Below are positions 36,904 to 45,594 of a stretch of 64,000 bases of DNA, in pieces. Location: contig CAXXCR010000033.1 in assembly GCA_963668015.2 (NCBI GenBank), positions 9,745 through 73,744 of the forward strand. Reading direction: 5' to 3'. The translations under genes were made by a program, and so were the position numbers. The notes below the pieces were generated by a model. The model did no database searches. It saw only the letters and a list, made by a program, of their open reading frames with translations, and was not told the origin of the DNA. Every line of letters starts with the position of its first letter. Position 1 is the stretch's first letter. This stretch comes from Ilyobacter_A sp963668015 (lineage in GTDB: Bacteria > Fusobacteriota > Fusobacteriia > Fusobacteriales > Fusobacteriaceae).

Positions 36904-37464
36904 ATGCGAGAGAATATTAATGAGAGATTAAAGAGATTAAGAGATAAACTAGGTACTGAAGAGTTTATGAAAAATAGAGGACTTGGAAATGAAGTTCCGT
37001 TTTACATATTCGACTATGACCCCGCCAATGAACTTAATGTTAGAAATTATATAAAAAGAGATCTATTGCCTTTCTATAATGAAAATGATAAAGTTAAAAT
37101 AACTGAGATTAATCTCTACGAGCTTATGATTTATAGTTTAAAGCAAGATAAGGTTTTTGATAGTACATTTAAACTTGAAAAAAGAAGAGGCACAGAGAAG
37201 TTATTTGAGAGCCTTAAAAAAAGTTTTAACTTTGATGTTATTACGAGACTAGTTGTAGAAAAGGCAGAAGGAAAAAATATAGTATTAATTACCGGAGTAG
37301 GAACTGTTTTTCCAATAGTAAGAACTCACGCTGTTTTAAATAACCTTCAGAAGGTCTTTAATGAAGAGAAAGTAATTCTATTCTTTCCTGGTGAGTACAC
37401 AGGAGAGGATCTGCAGCTTCTTGGATTTAAAGATAATAATTACTATAGAGCATTTAGGATATAG
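36904..37464 (+). CDS. brxB: BREX protein BrxB (DUF1788)
   Basis: This DUF1788-family protein of 186 residues is required for BREX function and is known to contact PglZ. Recognisable segments are VPFYIFDYDPANEL, KRRGTEKLFESLKKSF, NIVLITGVGTVFPIVRTHAV and VILFFPGEYTGEDLQLLGF. It starts nine bases after brxA. A terminator closes the locus. Confidence 0.92.
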   Translation: MRENINERLKRLRDKLGTEEFMKNRGLGNEVPFYIFDYDPANELNVRNYIKRDLLPFYNENDKVKITEINLYELMIYSLKQDKVFDSTFKLEKRRGTEKLFESLKKSFNFDVITRLVVEKAEGKNIVLITGVGTVFPIVRTHAVLNNLQKVFNEEKVILFFPGEYTGEDLQLLGFKDNNYYRAFRI

Positions 37465-37470
37465 ATAAGT

Positions 37471-37497
37471 AAAGGAAGCCATTTTTGGCTTCCTTTT
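37471..37497 (+). terminator. Terminator closing BREX locus
   Basis: AAAGGAAGCC pairs with GGCTTCCTTT around an ATTTTT loop and runs into TT. Confidence 0.85.
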
Positions 37498-37514
37498 GTG
37501 AGTCTAAGTGATAT

Positions 37515-37558
37515 TAGTATAGGCCACGCTCCGTTTTTTTCCCGAAAACGTATCATAG
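37515..37558 (+). repeat. Degenerate direct repeat, copy 1
   Basis: The pattern is GGCC-CG-T-CGTTTTTTT, then three C, GAAAA and ATCAT. Copy 2 at 37637-37680 keeps the same spacing, but several C/G and A/T positions are swapped. Transposon-end origin is possible; no family is assigned. Confidence 0.4.
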
Positions 37559-37580
37559 AATTAAATAGCTTAATAAATGG

Positions 37581-37615
37581 AAGGATAAATCTTGTTTTGA
37601 AGATTTATCCTTTTT
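37581..37615 (+). terminator. Hairpin with T-run
   Basis: AAGGATAAATCTT and AAGATTTATCCTT form a stem of about 12 pairs followed by TTT. It lies between the two degenerate repeats with no gene upstream after brxB. Confidence 0.6.
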
Positions 37616-37636
37616 CTCATAAACTATAGTTTTTAG

Positions 37637-37680
37637 GACTATTGGCCTCGGTGCGTTTTTTTGGGGGAAAAGGGATCATT
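37637..37680 (+). repeat. Degenerate direct repeat, copy 2
   Basis: See 37515-37558. This copy reads GGCCTCGGTGCGTTTTTTT, then GGGGGAAAA and ATCAT. Confidence 0.4.
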
Positions 37681-37901
37681 TATCCGTTTCAGCCAATGTT
37701 TATAAGGGGTAGAGCTATTTTATAGTAGTTCTACTCTTTTTTTGTTAAATTATACTAATCACGTCAAAAACTAAAGTTATTGGGAATAGAAGATTTCAGA
37801 TTAATTTTAAGACTTTTTCTACCTAAATCGTGTCAAAACTACTATCAAAAATATATTCAAAATCTATGGTTCAATAACCTATGTTTATGGAGGATATTAT
37901 T

Positions 37902-38078
37902 ATGAAATCTGGTTATGCTAGAGTTTCGACACTTGATCAAAATTTAGAAATTCAGATTAATGCACTTGAAAAATATGGAATTGATAAAATCTTTTCTGAT
38001 AAGGTTACAGGAAAGAAGCTGAAAAGAAAGAAGTTTATTAAACTTCTAGAGCAATTGAGAGTTTCAACCGTCAACTAA
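37902..38078 (+). pseudogene. Serine resolvase N-terminal fragment
   Basis: The start is MKSGYARVSTLDQNLEIQIN, with the catalytic serine of serine recombinases, and it reads on through LEKYGIDKIFSDKVTGKK. The frame ends after 58 residues, before most of the catalytic domain and all of the DNA-binding domain. Overlapping its end is an IS256-family transposase tail. It is therefore a truncated remnant joined to other transposon debris. A GGAGG site remains. Confidence 0.8.
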
Positions 38079-38239
38079 AAAAAGTAACAAAGTCCAAGAG
38101 TATTTTCCCATCTGACGTTTCTTTGTTGAAGATGCTTTATCTAGCTATGATTGACATTACTAAGAAATGGAAAATCTGAATTCGGGAATGGGCAAAAATT
38201 ATAGGTCAATTAAGCATTTATTTCGAGGGACATATTTAG
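38051..38239 (+). pseudogene. IS256-family transposase C-terminal remnant
   Basis: In one frame the DNA reads AIESFNRQLKKVTKSKSIFP, then SDVSLLKMLYLAMIDITKKW, the conserved C-terminal end of IS256/Mutator transposases. A TGA at 38177 is followed in the same frame by IREWAKIIGQLSIYFEG. The rest of the transposase is absent. It marks an old insertion at the edge of the BREX island. Confidence 0.85.
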
Positions 38240-38348
38240 TCCCTCGCCAATGTCATAGAAAAATTTTTGGACGATACACCAGGAACCTACCATCCAATAA
38301 AAACCCTATAATAAAATATAAATAAAATTTTATTCCCCTCAATAAACT

Positions 38349-39542
38349 TTAACTTTCTGTTTTTAGCTTATATTGATATTTTTTCCCAACCTTTTCCTTT
38401 AAATAGACCTCCATTTCTACTAAAACATTTAGATCCTTTCTGGCAGTTTCTTGTGTTACCTTATTTATTTTTTTATAGAAATCTACATCTATAAACTCTT
38501 TTCCAAAGACTATAGTCTTATCTATTATCTTTTCCTGCCTCTTATTGAGCTCTATTCCTCTTCTCTCTAAGTCCACTTTTATTACCTGTTTTAGGTATTC
38601 TTTCTTAAAATCATTTCTAACCTTCACAATGCTTTTTAAGATCATTTCAGTATAGAAGAGCGCAAAGTAAGTCATATCACTCTCATAGTCTTCTGAGTTC
38701 TTTATAGCCTTATAATAACTTTGTCTAGCTTCCTTTATTAAACTTGATATAGAAAAATACTTAAAAAAGCTATAACCATTTTGAAGAAGGTGCATATAGG
38801 TTAGAGCACGTGCGGTTCTTCCATTCCCATCATAAAATGGATGAACATATACAAAGTAATAATGAATGATTATTGCCTTTAGAATTGGATGTATTCTCTC
38901 ATCAGAATCAATTCTAGTGAAATGGATTAAGGAGTTCATCATCCCTTCAACGTTCTCAGCCTTTGGAGGCACATAAATGACCTCGTCTAAGCTCCTAACC
39001 TCATTTTGAGCGGTTCTATATTTCTCAACAGCTTCATCCTCTTTCAATGTAACTTTGGTTATTATCCTGTAGATGCCAAGGATTATTTCCTCAGAGATTG
39101 GATTTCCTATATTTTCCAAGACATTAATCAGAGCATTGTAGTTGTTCATAACCATCTGCTCATCCTTATTTTTCGGCTGCTCATCTCTTTCTATCATCTC
39201 TTTGGTACGCTTCTTTGTGGTGTGCGCTCCCTCGATAACGCTTGAATAGAATGCCTCATCTGCCTGTGCCCCCAGCATTACCCTCATCTTTGTTTCCTCG
39301 TCTAGTTCTTCAAAAACATTTTTTCTAGCTAAGTCATCAATCCTTGCTATATTTTCCTTAAGTTTGTCCGTAAGCACCACAAAGATATTTTTACCCTTTT
39401 GGTCCACAAGCGGGATCTCAATCCCGTTATTTTTTCTATATTCCATCAAATCTTGCCATACCTCGTTTATATCCTCGTTTACATCCAGCCGGTATAGAAG
39501 GTCTGTTCTATTCATATATAATGGCGAATTATACTTATTCAT
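38349..39542 (-). CDS. Fic-domain AMP transferase
   Basis: The 397-residue Fic protein transfers AMP or a related group to a target hydroxyl. The catalytic motif is HPFYDGNGRTARA (H234). An N-terminal inhibitory helix motif of S-x3-E-G type (SSVIEG, residues 100-105) makes it a self-restrained class II enzyme. Its DUF4172-like N-terminal part (IPLVDQKGKNIFV) and C-terminal winged-helix region complete the usual Fic/DOC housekeeping layout. It is isolated on the minus strand; the target is unknown. Confidence 0.93.
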   Translation of the reverse strand: MNKYNSPLYMNRTDLLYRLDVNEDINEVWQDLMEYRKNNGIEIPLVDQKGKNIFVVLTDKLKENIARIDDLARKNVFEELDEETKMRVMLGAQADEAFYSSVIEGAHTTKKRTKEMIERDEQPKNKDEQMVMNNYNALINVLENIGNPISEEIILGIYRIITKVTLKEDEAVEKYRTAQNEVRSLDEVIYVPPKAENVEGMMNSLIHFTRIDSDERIHPILKAIIIHYYFVYVHPFYDGNGRTARALTYMHLLQNGYSFFKYFSISSLIKEARQSYYKAIKNSEDYESDMTYFALFYTEMILKSIVKVRNDFKKEYLKQVIKVDLERRGIELNKRQEKIIDKTIVFGKEFIDVDFYKKINKVTQETARKDLNVLVEMEVYLKEKVGKKYQYKLKTES

Positions 39543-39786
39543 GATCTCACCTCTTTTACTATTTTAAAACTAATTTATTACTAAATAATAACTTTTATAT
39601 GGTGATATGTCAAGCTTATAAGCCTTTATTTTTAAGGATTAAAGTTAATTTTAAAGTTTTGTAAAAAATTATGCTTTAATATTAGATAATACTAGTATTA
39701 TCTAGTTTGATTTCGATTAAAGTTACATAATCTTGCAAATTATATAGTTAAAGGATATAATGTACATGAGTATGGGAGGTTATGAT

Positions 39787-39981
39787 ATGAAAAAAATAAT
39801 AAAGAAATGTAATTTATTATTTACACCTAGGGACCTTCTGAGTTATATATTGCAAAATTACGGATACGTATCTGAAGAAGAAAAAAGAGATATAATGAAA
39901 TCTCTGGATTCTTTTGAAGATAATGAAGAGGATTTTATAAACGTGGAATATATATTCAAAAAGGCAGCTATTCTTAAGTAG
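39787..39981 (+). CDS. Small hypothetical protein, 64 residues
   Basis: It begins MKKIIKKCNLLFTPRDLLSY and ends with a charged, acidic helix. ATG 39787 follows a GGGAGGT site. A terminator overlaps the stop codon. The family is not recognised; there is no membrane segment. Confidence 0.55.
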   Translation: MKKIIKKCNLLFTPRDLLSYILQNYGYVSEEEKRDIMKSLDSFEDNEEDFINVEYIFKKAAILK

Positions 39982-39990
39982 CTGCCTTTT
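39959..39990 (+). terminator. Terminator overlapping the small gene's stop
   Basis: AAAAGGCAGCTA pairs with TAGCTGCCTTTT around a loop of about seven bases. Confidence 0.8.
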
Positions 39991-40084
39991 ATATTAAAAT
40001 TTTAAAGCTCTGAAATCCACTCTAACAAGTTTGAAAAATTCATGCGACTTATCTAAACCTTAAAATGTCTATAATTTTTTATAT

Positions 40085-40642
40085 TTATCCAACAAAATGA
40101 TTCTTACTGGCTTCCTCTACTTCTTTTCTAGTTACGCCAAGATACCTTTGAGTTATCCCAACGCTCGAATGATTTAAGAGATCCCGTACCAGCTCTATAT
40201 TGTGCTCAGAGTTTTCATATTGCGTATGAGCATAGAATTTTCTGAATGAATGTGTGGATATATCATCTTGCTGCAAGTAATCAGTTATAAATTTTAGATG
40301 TTTCTGTACAGCTCTGACACTTAATCTATAAAAAAGATTGTCTCCACCTTTTATCCCATTTTCCATGGCGTAGTTCAATACTATTTCTATCAACCTAGAA
40401 TGTACTGGTCTCGACTGCTCCTTATCAGTTTTCTTTTCCCTTATGTATAGTTTTCCGTCCCTAAAATTTTTCGGAGTAAGTTGCAAAACGTCCCCTATCC
40501 TCAAACCTGTGTTAGCTTGTATCGATAAAGCGAGGGCAAGTTTAGAATTCGGTCTGAATTTTTTCCCTTCATGATGAAATCCAGATCTTACAATTTCCAT
40601 TATTTTTTTATACTCTTCAATTTTCAATGCCCTGGTTTTCAT
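40085..40642 (-). CDS. Tyrosine recombinase (short, catalytic domain only)
   Basis: The 185-residue protein carries the catalytic residues of the phage-integrase family: R in ANTGLRIGD, K near REKKTDKEQSRP, H-x-x-R in THSFRKFYA, H in LLNHSSVGIT, and Y in QRYLGV. It lacks the N-terminal core-binding domain, as in some short plasmid or integron-like recombinases. It may be left from the mobile elements to its left. No attachment site or tRNA is seen nearby. Confidence 0.92.
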   Translation of the reverse strand: MKTRALKIEEYKKIMEIVRSGFHHEGKKFRPNSKLALALSIQANTGLRIGDVLQLTPKNFRDGKLYIREKKTDKEQSRPVHSRLIEIVLNYAMENGIKGGDNLFYRLSVRAVQKHLKFITDYLQQDDISTHSFRKFYAHTQYENSEHNIELVRDLLNHSSVGITQRYLGVTRKEVEEASKNHFVG

Positions 40643-40788
40643 TTTTGGCTCCTTTCGGATCTTTCATCTCTTGATATAATTTTAGCATAAAAGTTCGCCT
40701 TTTTCTAATAAAAAGTGCGCGTTTTTGTAGGTTTTTAAAAAGATATTATTCCATGCACTGTTTAAGCTAGTAAAATCAAAGGGCAATG

Positions 40789-40826
40789 AAAAAAGTTCGT
40801 CTTTGTGCAGAAAGACGAACTTTTTT
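40789..40826. terminator. Bidirectional hairpin terminator
   Basis: A perfect 16-bp stem (AAAAAAGTTCGTCTTT / AAAGACGAACTTTTTT) with a GTGCAG loop lies between the recombinase start and the disulfide reductase end. Confidence 0.85.
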
Positions 40827-40898
40827 GGAGTTTTATTTGTGTGGATTCAATAATAGAATTTTCTATATTTAAATTATAAGGAGTATTCTAATTTGCGC

Positions 40899-42593
40899 TT
40901 ATTTTTCTCTCGAATATGGCCAAGCCATAATACCGCCTTCCATAACTTTTACATTATTCCATCCTTTTGCTCTAAGAAGTGTCGCTGCTTCATATCCTCT
41001 TAATGATATTTTACAATAACAAATAATTTTTTTATTTTTATCCTGCGGTAGTTCATTTAATCTATTTCTTAGTGCTCCAAGCGGAATTAACGTTTCACCT
41101 ATTCCAAGGCGTATTTCTTCAAATTCATCTGGGCCTCTAACGTCAAGAATAAAAACATCTTCTTTATTATCAATTATTTGTTTTACTTCAGCTGTTGATA
41201 TCCCCTCCATCAATCCTTCCATTTTATTTTCTAAAATATGAGCTCCGGCAATGAAATGATCAACAGCAAGTGAAAATGGAGGAGCATAAGGCAGATCTGA
41301 ATTAACAATATCAGCAATTGTTAAGCCACCTTTAATTGCTATTGCAGCAGTTGCGATCTGCTTACTAACATCACCAGGACCGATACACTGATATCCAAGT
41401 AATTTGCCGGTATTTTTATCAGCAATCATTTTCGAAACAAGCAGTTTGCCCGTCATAAAGCCTGGTTTATCAGGGCTTGCATTAAGTACTGTAATTATTT
41501 CCTTGTATCCAACCTCTTTTGCTGCAGTTTCAGACAAACCTGTACTACCTGCAGTGAAATCAAATACTTTACAAATACCTGTATGATAGGTCCCTGGGAA
41601 AGTTGCTTTATTACCCTCAATTATATTTGTACCGGCAACTCTTCCTTCAAGATTTGCCAAATCTCCGTATGGAGCTAAAGTTTTTTTATTAGTATTTAAA
41701 TTGACAACCTCAATACAATCTCCAGCAGCATAAATATCTGGATCAGAAGTTTGCATATACTCATTAACTGCTATCCCATTTTTTTCACCTATATCTAATC
41801 CAGCTTTTTTTGCTAGTTTTGAATTGGGGGTTACTCCAATTGCAACCACTGCAAGCTCGCAAGGCAGTTCTGTTCCGTTCTGTAATTTTACTGCAGATAA
41901 TTTTCCATTTTCGCCTAAAAATTCTGCAACACCATTGCTGGTTATTACATGCGCTCCTTGACTTTTAACATGGTTTTCTACCAATTTAGCAAGTTCAATA
42001 TCAAGAAATGTTAACAATTGTGGCAAAAGCTCGATTACTGTTATATTAATCCCCGCAAGGTGTAAAGCCTCGCAGGTTTCTATACCTATTAAACCTCCAC
42101 CGATAATTACTGCTCTTTTTATCTTCCCATCATCTCTTACTTTGCGCAGATAATCTGCGTCCTTCATTGACTGAAGTGTTGTAATACCTTCGAGATCATT
42201 ACCAGATATTTGCGGTATTCTGGGCTTCGCTCCGGTTGTAATAATCAACTTATCATATGACTTAGTTTCAGAGGTGCCATTCTTCAAGTGTTTGCAAATT
42301 ATCTCATGCTTTTCTTTGTTAATTTCTACAACTTCCGTTTCTGTGATTGCGGTAATACCTTTAGCATTTAAAAAGAACTTGGGATCTCTTGTAACACCGG
42401 TAGGTGTCGATAAAAGCATGTTTCTGTTGTCAAAGCATCCCCCTACATAATAAGGATACCCGCATGAAGCCATTGATAAATCAGCATCTTTTTGGATAAT
42501 CGTAATCTCTGCATCCTGGTCAAGTCTTCTTGCTCTGGCTGCTGCTTTAGGGCCTGCAGCAGAACCTCCAATTACAATAATTTTTTTTGACAT
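40899..42593 (-). CDS. CoA-disulfide reductase-like flavoprotein with C-terminal rhodanese domain
   Basis: The 564-residue protein joins a FAD/NAD(P)-dependent disulfide reductase (FAD motif IIVIGGSAAGPKAA; redox cysteine in SMASCGYPYYVGG near residue 44) to a rhodanese domain (from about residue 470, active cysteine in ICYCKISLRGYE). This CoADR-Rhd architecture reduces CoA or polysulfide disulfides and handles sulfane sulfur. A second NAD-binding motif (VIIGGGLIGIETCE) and an FAD-contact motif (IYAAGDCIEV) are intact. A GGAGG site precedes the start. Confidence 0.93.
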   Translation of the reverse strand: MSKKIIVIGGSAAGPKAAARARRLDQDAEITIIQKDADLSMASCGYPYYVGGCFDNRNMLLSTPTGVTRDPKFFLNAKGITAITETEVVEINKEKHEIICKHLKNGTSETKSYDKLIITTGAKPRIPQISGNDLEGITTLQSMKDADYLRKVRDDGKIKRAVIIGGGLIGIETCEALHLAGINITVIELLPQLLTFLDIELAKLVENHVKSQGAHVITSNGVAEFLGENGKLSAVKLQNGTELPCELAVVAIGVTPNSKLAKKAGLDIGEKNGIAVNEYMQTSDPDIYAAGDCIEVVNLNTNKKTLAPYGDLANLEGRVAGTNIIEGNKATFPGTYHTGICKVFDFTAGSTGLSETAAKEVGYKEIITVLNASPDKPGFMTGKLLVSKMIADKNTGKLLGYQCIGPGDVSKQIATAAIAIKGGLTIADIVNSDLPYAPPFSLAVDHFIAGAHILENKMEGLMEGISTAEVKQIIDNKEDVFILDVRGPDEFEEIRLGIGETLIPLGALRNRLNELPQDKNKKIICYCKISLRGYEAATLLRAKGWNNVKVMEGGIMAWPYSREK

Positions 42594-43039
42594 AAATATC
42601 CTCCCTTATGTTTTTATTTCAAAAATATAATTTAATTTATCCTTAAATCTATAAAAAAATTATAAATTAATTACAACATTTATATTCTACATAATTCAAG
42701 ATGATATTCCTTTTATGTCTACAAAAACAAAAAAATTAGCCTAACAGTTATTTCCTATTTAGAACCTTTAACTTGATTTTAGCTATACTTGAACCAAAAA
42801 AAACACGAAGCCCGTTAGATTTTGAGAGCCTTTCAAACAAATTCTATAAACCATTTATTTTTTTAGTATTTATTCTTCTATTTATGCAATAGTTCGAACT
42901 GAAGCAGTATTTTCCAACTTACAATATGTTTTTTCCCCTTCTACTTATGTGATTTGACCGAATTTATCTCCTAGAAAAAGAACGATATATTCATAAATTT
43001 TTTCTTTATTAATATGCAACTCATAAAATTTTAACTTTA
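42594..43039. other. Gene-free stretch
   Basis: About 450 AT-rich bases between divergent-phase genes on the minus strand. I see no ORF with a ribosome site, no stable hairpin with a T-run and no RNA gene. Confidence 0.5.
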
Positions 43040-43549
43040 TTAATCTTCATTATTTATAGAAAATTTTTTATCTTTTAAATATTTTTCAAATAAAATACTA
43101 CTAAAAATTATTAACGGAATTGCTACCATTAATCTTATAAAGGTAAATTTCATCCCTAAATATGAAGCTTCAAATAGGGTCATAGGTACTCTACAGACTG
43201 CTGCAGCACCTATATATGTAAATATAGTACTAATTCTAGCTCCTTTTTTATAAAGTGAGGATGCAACTGGAAATGCCACATATAGCCCACCAACTGCAGT
43301 CCCTGCCAAAAGCAATGCCCAAAAATACCCCAGAATCCCAGATTGATCTCCAAGGTGTCTTTCTATAACCTCTTGTTTTACCCATACTTCAAAAAGACCT
43401 ATCAATATAAATACCAGAGGTAAGAATGTCATCATGGTCTTAAAAAAAATTATGAAATTTTTTCCAATTTCTATTCCTGATTTATAACCCATCAAGTTTC
43501 CTGAAATTATAAAAATCAAAAACAAAATCGAATATATAAATTTCTTCAC
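43040..43549 (-). CDS. Half-length permease, second gene of pair
   Basis: The 169-residue integral membrane protein has about five hydrophobic spans. A central segment (GTAVGGLYVAFPVASSLYKK) and a PMTLFEASYLG helix resemble half of a DUF318/COG0701-type permease. It starts three bases after the upstream gene, and the two probably form one transporter. The substrate is unknown. Confidence 0.75.
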   Translation of the reverse strand: MKKFIYSILFLIFIISGNLMGYKSGIEIGKNFIIFFKTMMTFLPLVFILIGLFEVWVKQEVIERHLGDQSGILGYFWALLLAGTAVGGLYVAFPVASSLYKKGARISTIFTYIGAAAVCRVPMTLFEASYLGMKFTFIRLMVAIPLIIFSSILFEKYLKDKKFSINNED

Positions 43550-43552
43550 GAT

Positions 43553-44023
43553 CTATATCAACTCCCAATAAAAAACTCCTATTGCTATTGAAATTATAAT
43601 AGATATTATAAGCCCAACCAAATTTCTTATTACAGCTATTCTGGTTCCAAGATATTCTTTTTCCACTGGAAAACTAACTACTCCAACCATCATAAGAGTT
43701 GTTGTAAATGCTGCAAGAGACATATAGGTAATGCCTTTTTTCAACAATAACCCTGCTAAAGGAAATGCTACAAATCCAGGCATTATAGTAATAGAACCAA
43801 AAAAAGTGCCTATCAGTATACCATATCTACTATTCTCTCCGAGATACTTTAATATCACTTCATCAGATATAAAATAGAGTGATACTGACACTAGAATAAC
43901 CATATTAAAAAATACAGGTAGTTGTTTTAGCATTTTTTTTATGCCAAGTTTTATTCCCTTAATAGTCTTATTGCGATCCAGCATCAAAAGTATTAAAACC
44001 AATATAAAGGTAAAAATATACAT
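43553..44023 (-). CDS. Half-length permease, first gene of pair
   Basis: The 156-residue membrane protein has about five spans and carries GTFFGSITIMPGFVAFPLAG, parallel to the GTAVGGLYVAFPVA segment of its neighbour. The two are similar halves of a two-subunit permease. A GGAGC-type site precedes the start. Confidence 0.75.
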   Translation of the reverse strand: MYIFTFILVLILLMLDRNKTIKGIKLGIKKMLKQLPVFFNMVILVSVSLYFISDEVILKYLGENSRYGILIGTFFGSITIMPGFVAFPLAGLLLKKGITYMSLAAFTTTLMMVGVVSFPVEKEYLGTRIAVIRNLVGLIISIIISIAIGVFYWELI

Positions 44024-44281
44024 TATACAGCTCCTTTCAAAAAAATTTAAATATAAAGCATTATACTACAAGAAAAAATATTTCATTTGTAATTTGCTAT
44101 TTTAAAAGGATATCTTCTATTTCATTAAATATTATTTATTACCAACGTTACTAGAGTAAATATCATGACTCCTGTGAATATTGGGATTACTACATATATG
44201 GAAAGAAAGTGATTTTTTTTATGTGTATAAAAATTTAATGATATAAATAATAAATTTTAAGTTATTTAAATTATAGGGTTT

Positions 44282-45229
44282 TTATGATCTGCTAACATTT
44301 AATTTTCTAATATAAAAAGTTTCTCCTTGATAACTTGTTTCAATAAGTTCATTACGAGACAACATCTTCTCTACTATATTCCATTCTTTGCCAGCATCTT
44401 GAATTAATTTTTTTAAAGCTTCTTTCTTTATTGGATGCACCGAGGTAATACTTAGTATGTCTTCTTTTAAATCACCAGTAATATCAAACTCATTCCCCTC
44501 ATACCCTATGAGATACTCTACATTCTTAATTTTACTCTGAAATATCTGGTAAGCCAAGTTAACTGTTTCTTCCATAGGTGGAAGTGCAAATTTTTCTGCA
44601 GAAGGCCTAGTCGGAATAGATATATACGATACATCTGTCTCTACCTTCTCTAAAAATTCAGCTATTTTTTGTAAGTGTTCAGGACTGTCATTCACGCTTC
44701 TTACTAGCATTGTCTCGGTTATGAGTTTTCCTTTGTACTTTCTTGAAAATTCGATAATGCCATTTAATATCTTATCCAGATCCAAAGTTCCATAAGGACG
44801 ATCTATCTTTTTCCAAACATCTTCTTCTACTGCATCAACTTTTAATGATACAAGATCTGCTTTACTCAAGTCTTGCTGAACTTTCTCTCTCCAAATTAGG
44901 GATGCATTACTTATTACAGCTATTTTCACTCCTGTGCTCTTTATTAGTTCTATCTCTCGCCCCAGATTGATATCCAAAGTAGGTTCTCCATCAGATACAA
45001 AAGTCAAATAGTCTACTGCCATTCCGTGGTTTTCTGTTCCTTGTATTTTTTTGTTAACTTCATCTAGAATTTCCAATGGTGTAAAAAATTCTTTTCTATT
45101 TACTAACATCTGTTGTGAACGCCCAATTTGACAATATATACACGAATAACTGCATATTTTCGGTGGAATATTATTGATTCCTATACTTCGTCCTAATCGT
45201 CTCGAAGGAACAGGTCCAAAAACTATCAT
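44282..45229 (-). CDS. Radical SAM protein (COG0731, wyosine-biosynthesis-like)
   Basis: The 315-residue enzyme has the radical-SAM cluster motif CSYSCIYCQIG after GPVPSRRLGRSIGIN. It then shows the SDGEPTLD segment that binds SAM, and a C-terminal winged-helix-like tail. Family members are related to the TYW1-like COG0731 proteins, but in bacteria their substrate is not settled. ATG 45229 is chosen for the AAGGAG site; an upstream extension to 45391 is AT-rich and non-conserved in character. Confidence 0.9.
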   Translation of the reverse strand: MIVFGPVPSRRLGRSIGINNIPPKICSYSCIYCQIGRSQQMLVNRKEFFTPLEILDEVNKKIQGTENHGMAVDYLTFVSDGEPTLDINLGREIELIKSTGVKIAVISNASLIWREKVQQDLSKADLVSLKVDAVEEDVWKKIDRPYGTLDLDKILNGIIEFSRKYKGKLITETMLVRSVNDSPEHLQKIAEFLEKVETDVSYISIPTRPSAEKFALPPMEETVNLAYQIFQSKIKNVEYLIGYEGNEFDITGDLKEDILSITSVHPIKKEALKKLIQDAGKEWNIVEKMLSRNELIETSYQGETFYIRKLNVSRS

Positions 45230-45407
45230 AATTTTTACTCCTTTTAAAATTTCACTATTTAAGCTAATCCAGTATAACAACATACTATAATTATATATAT
45301 ATCTATAAATTAATCGGTGTTCTATAATTAAAAACAGAGAATAAAATTTAAATTCCAGCTCCGATATACATAACTTATAGTATGAAACCAAAAAAATAAC
45401 TAAAATT

Positions 45408-45572
45408 AAATATAACCTAAGTTACTCCCTGTTATGAAATATTGAATTTACTTTAATCCATTACTTTTCTTGATAAAAAGTAACCAAAAATCAAGATCTG
45501 TAAAAAATAAGCTAAATAATATCAAAAATTCAATAATTTCTCTTAATAATTTTAAGTAACAACTTGGGTTAT
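45408..45572. repeat. MITE-like imperfect inverted repeat
   Basis: The two ends of this 165-base AT-rich stretch are imperfect inverted repeats. Both read AAATA-ACC-AAG, then GTTACT (45421 / 45560), then TATTGAATTT (45440-45449 / 45526-45535). The inside has no coding potential. The 365-base gap around it holds nothing else. Confidence 0.4.
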
Positions 45573-45594
45573 TTAAAGAATTATTTATTGTCAT

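Noticed and set aside
37902..38078. Functional serine resolvase
   Set aside because: Only the first 58 residues remain; the rest of the catalytic domain and the DNA-binding domain are absent.
40085..40898. Attachment site or tRNA target for the tyrosine recombinase
   Set aside because: No tRNA or duplicated core sequence could be found around the gene.
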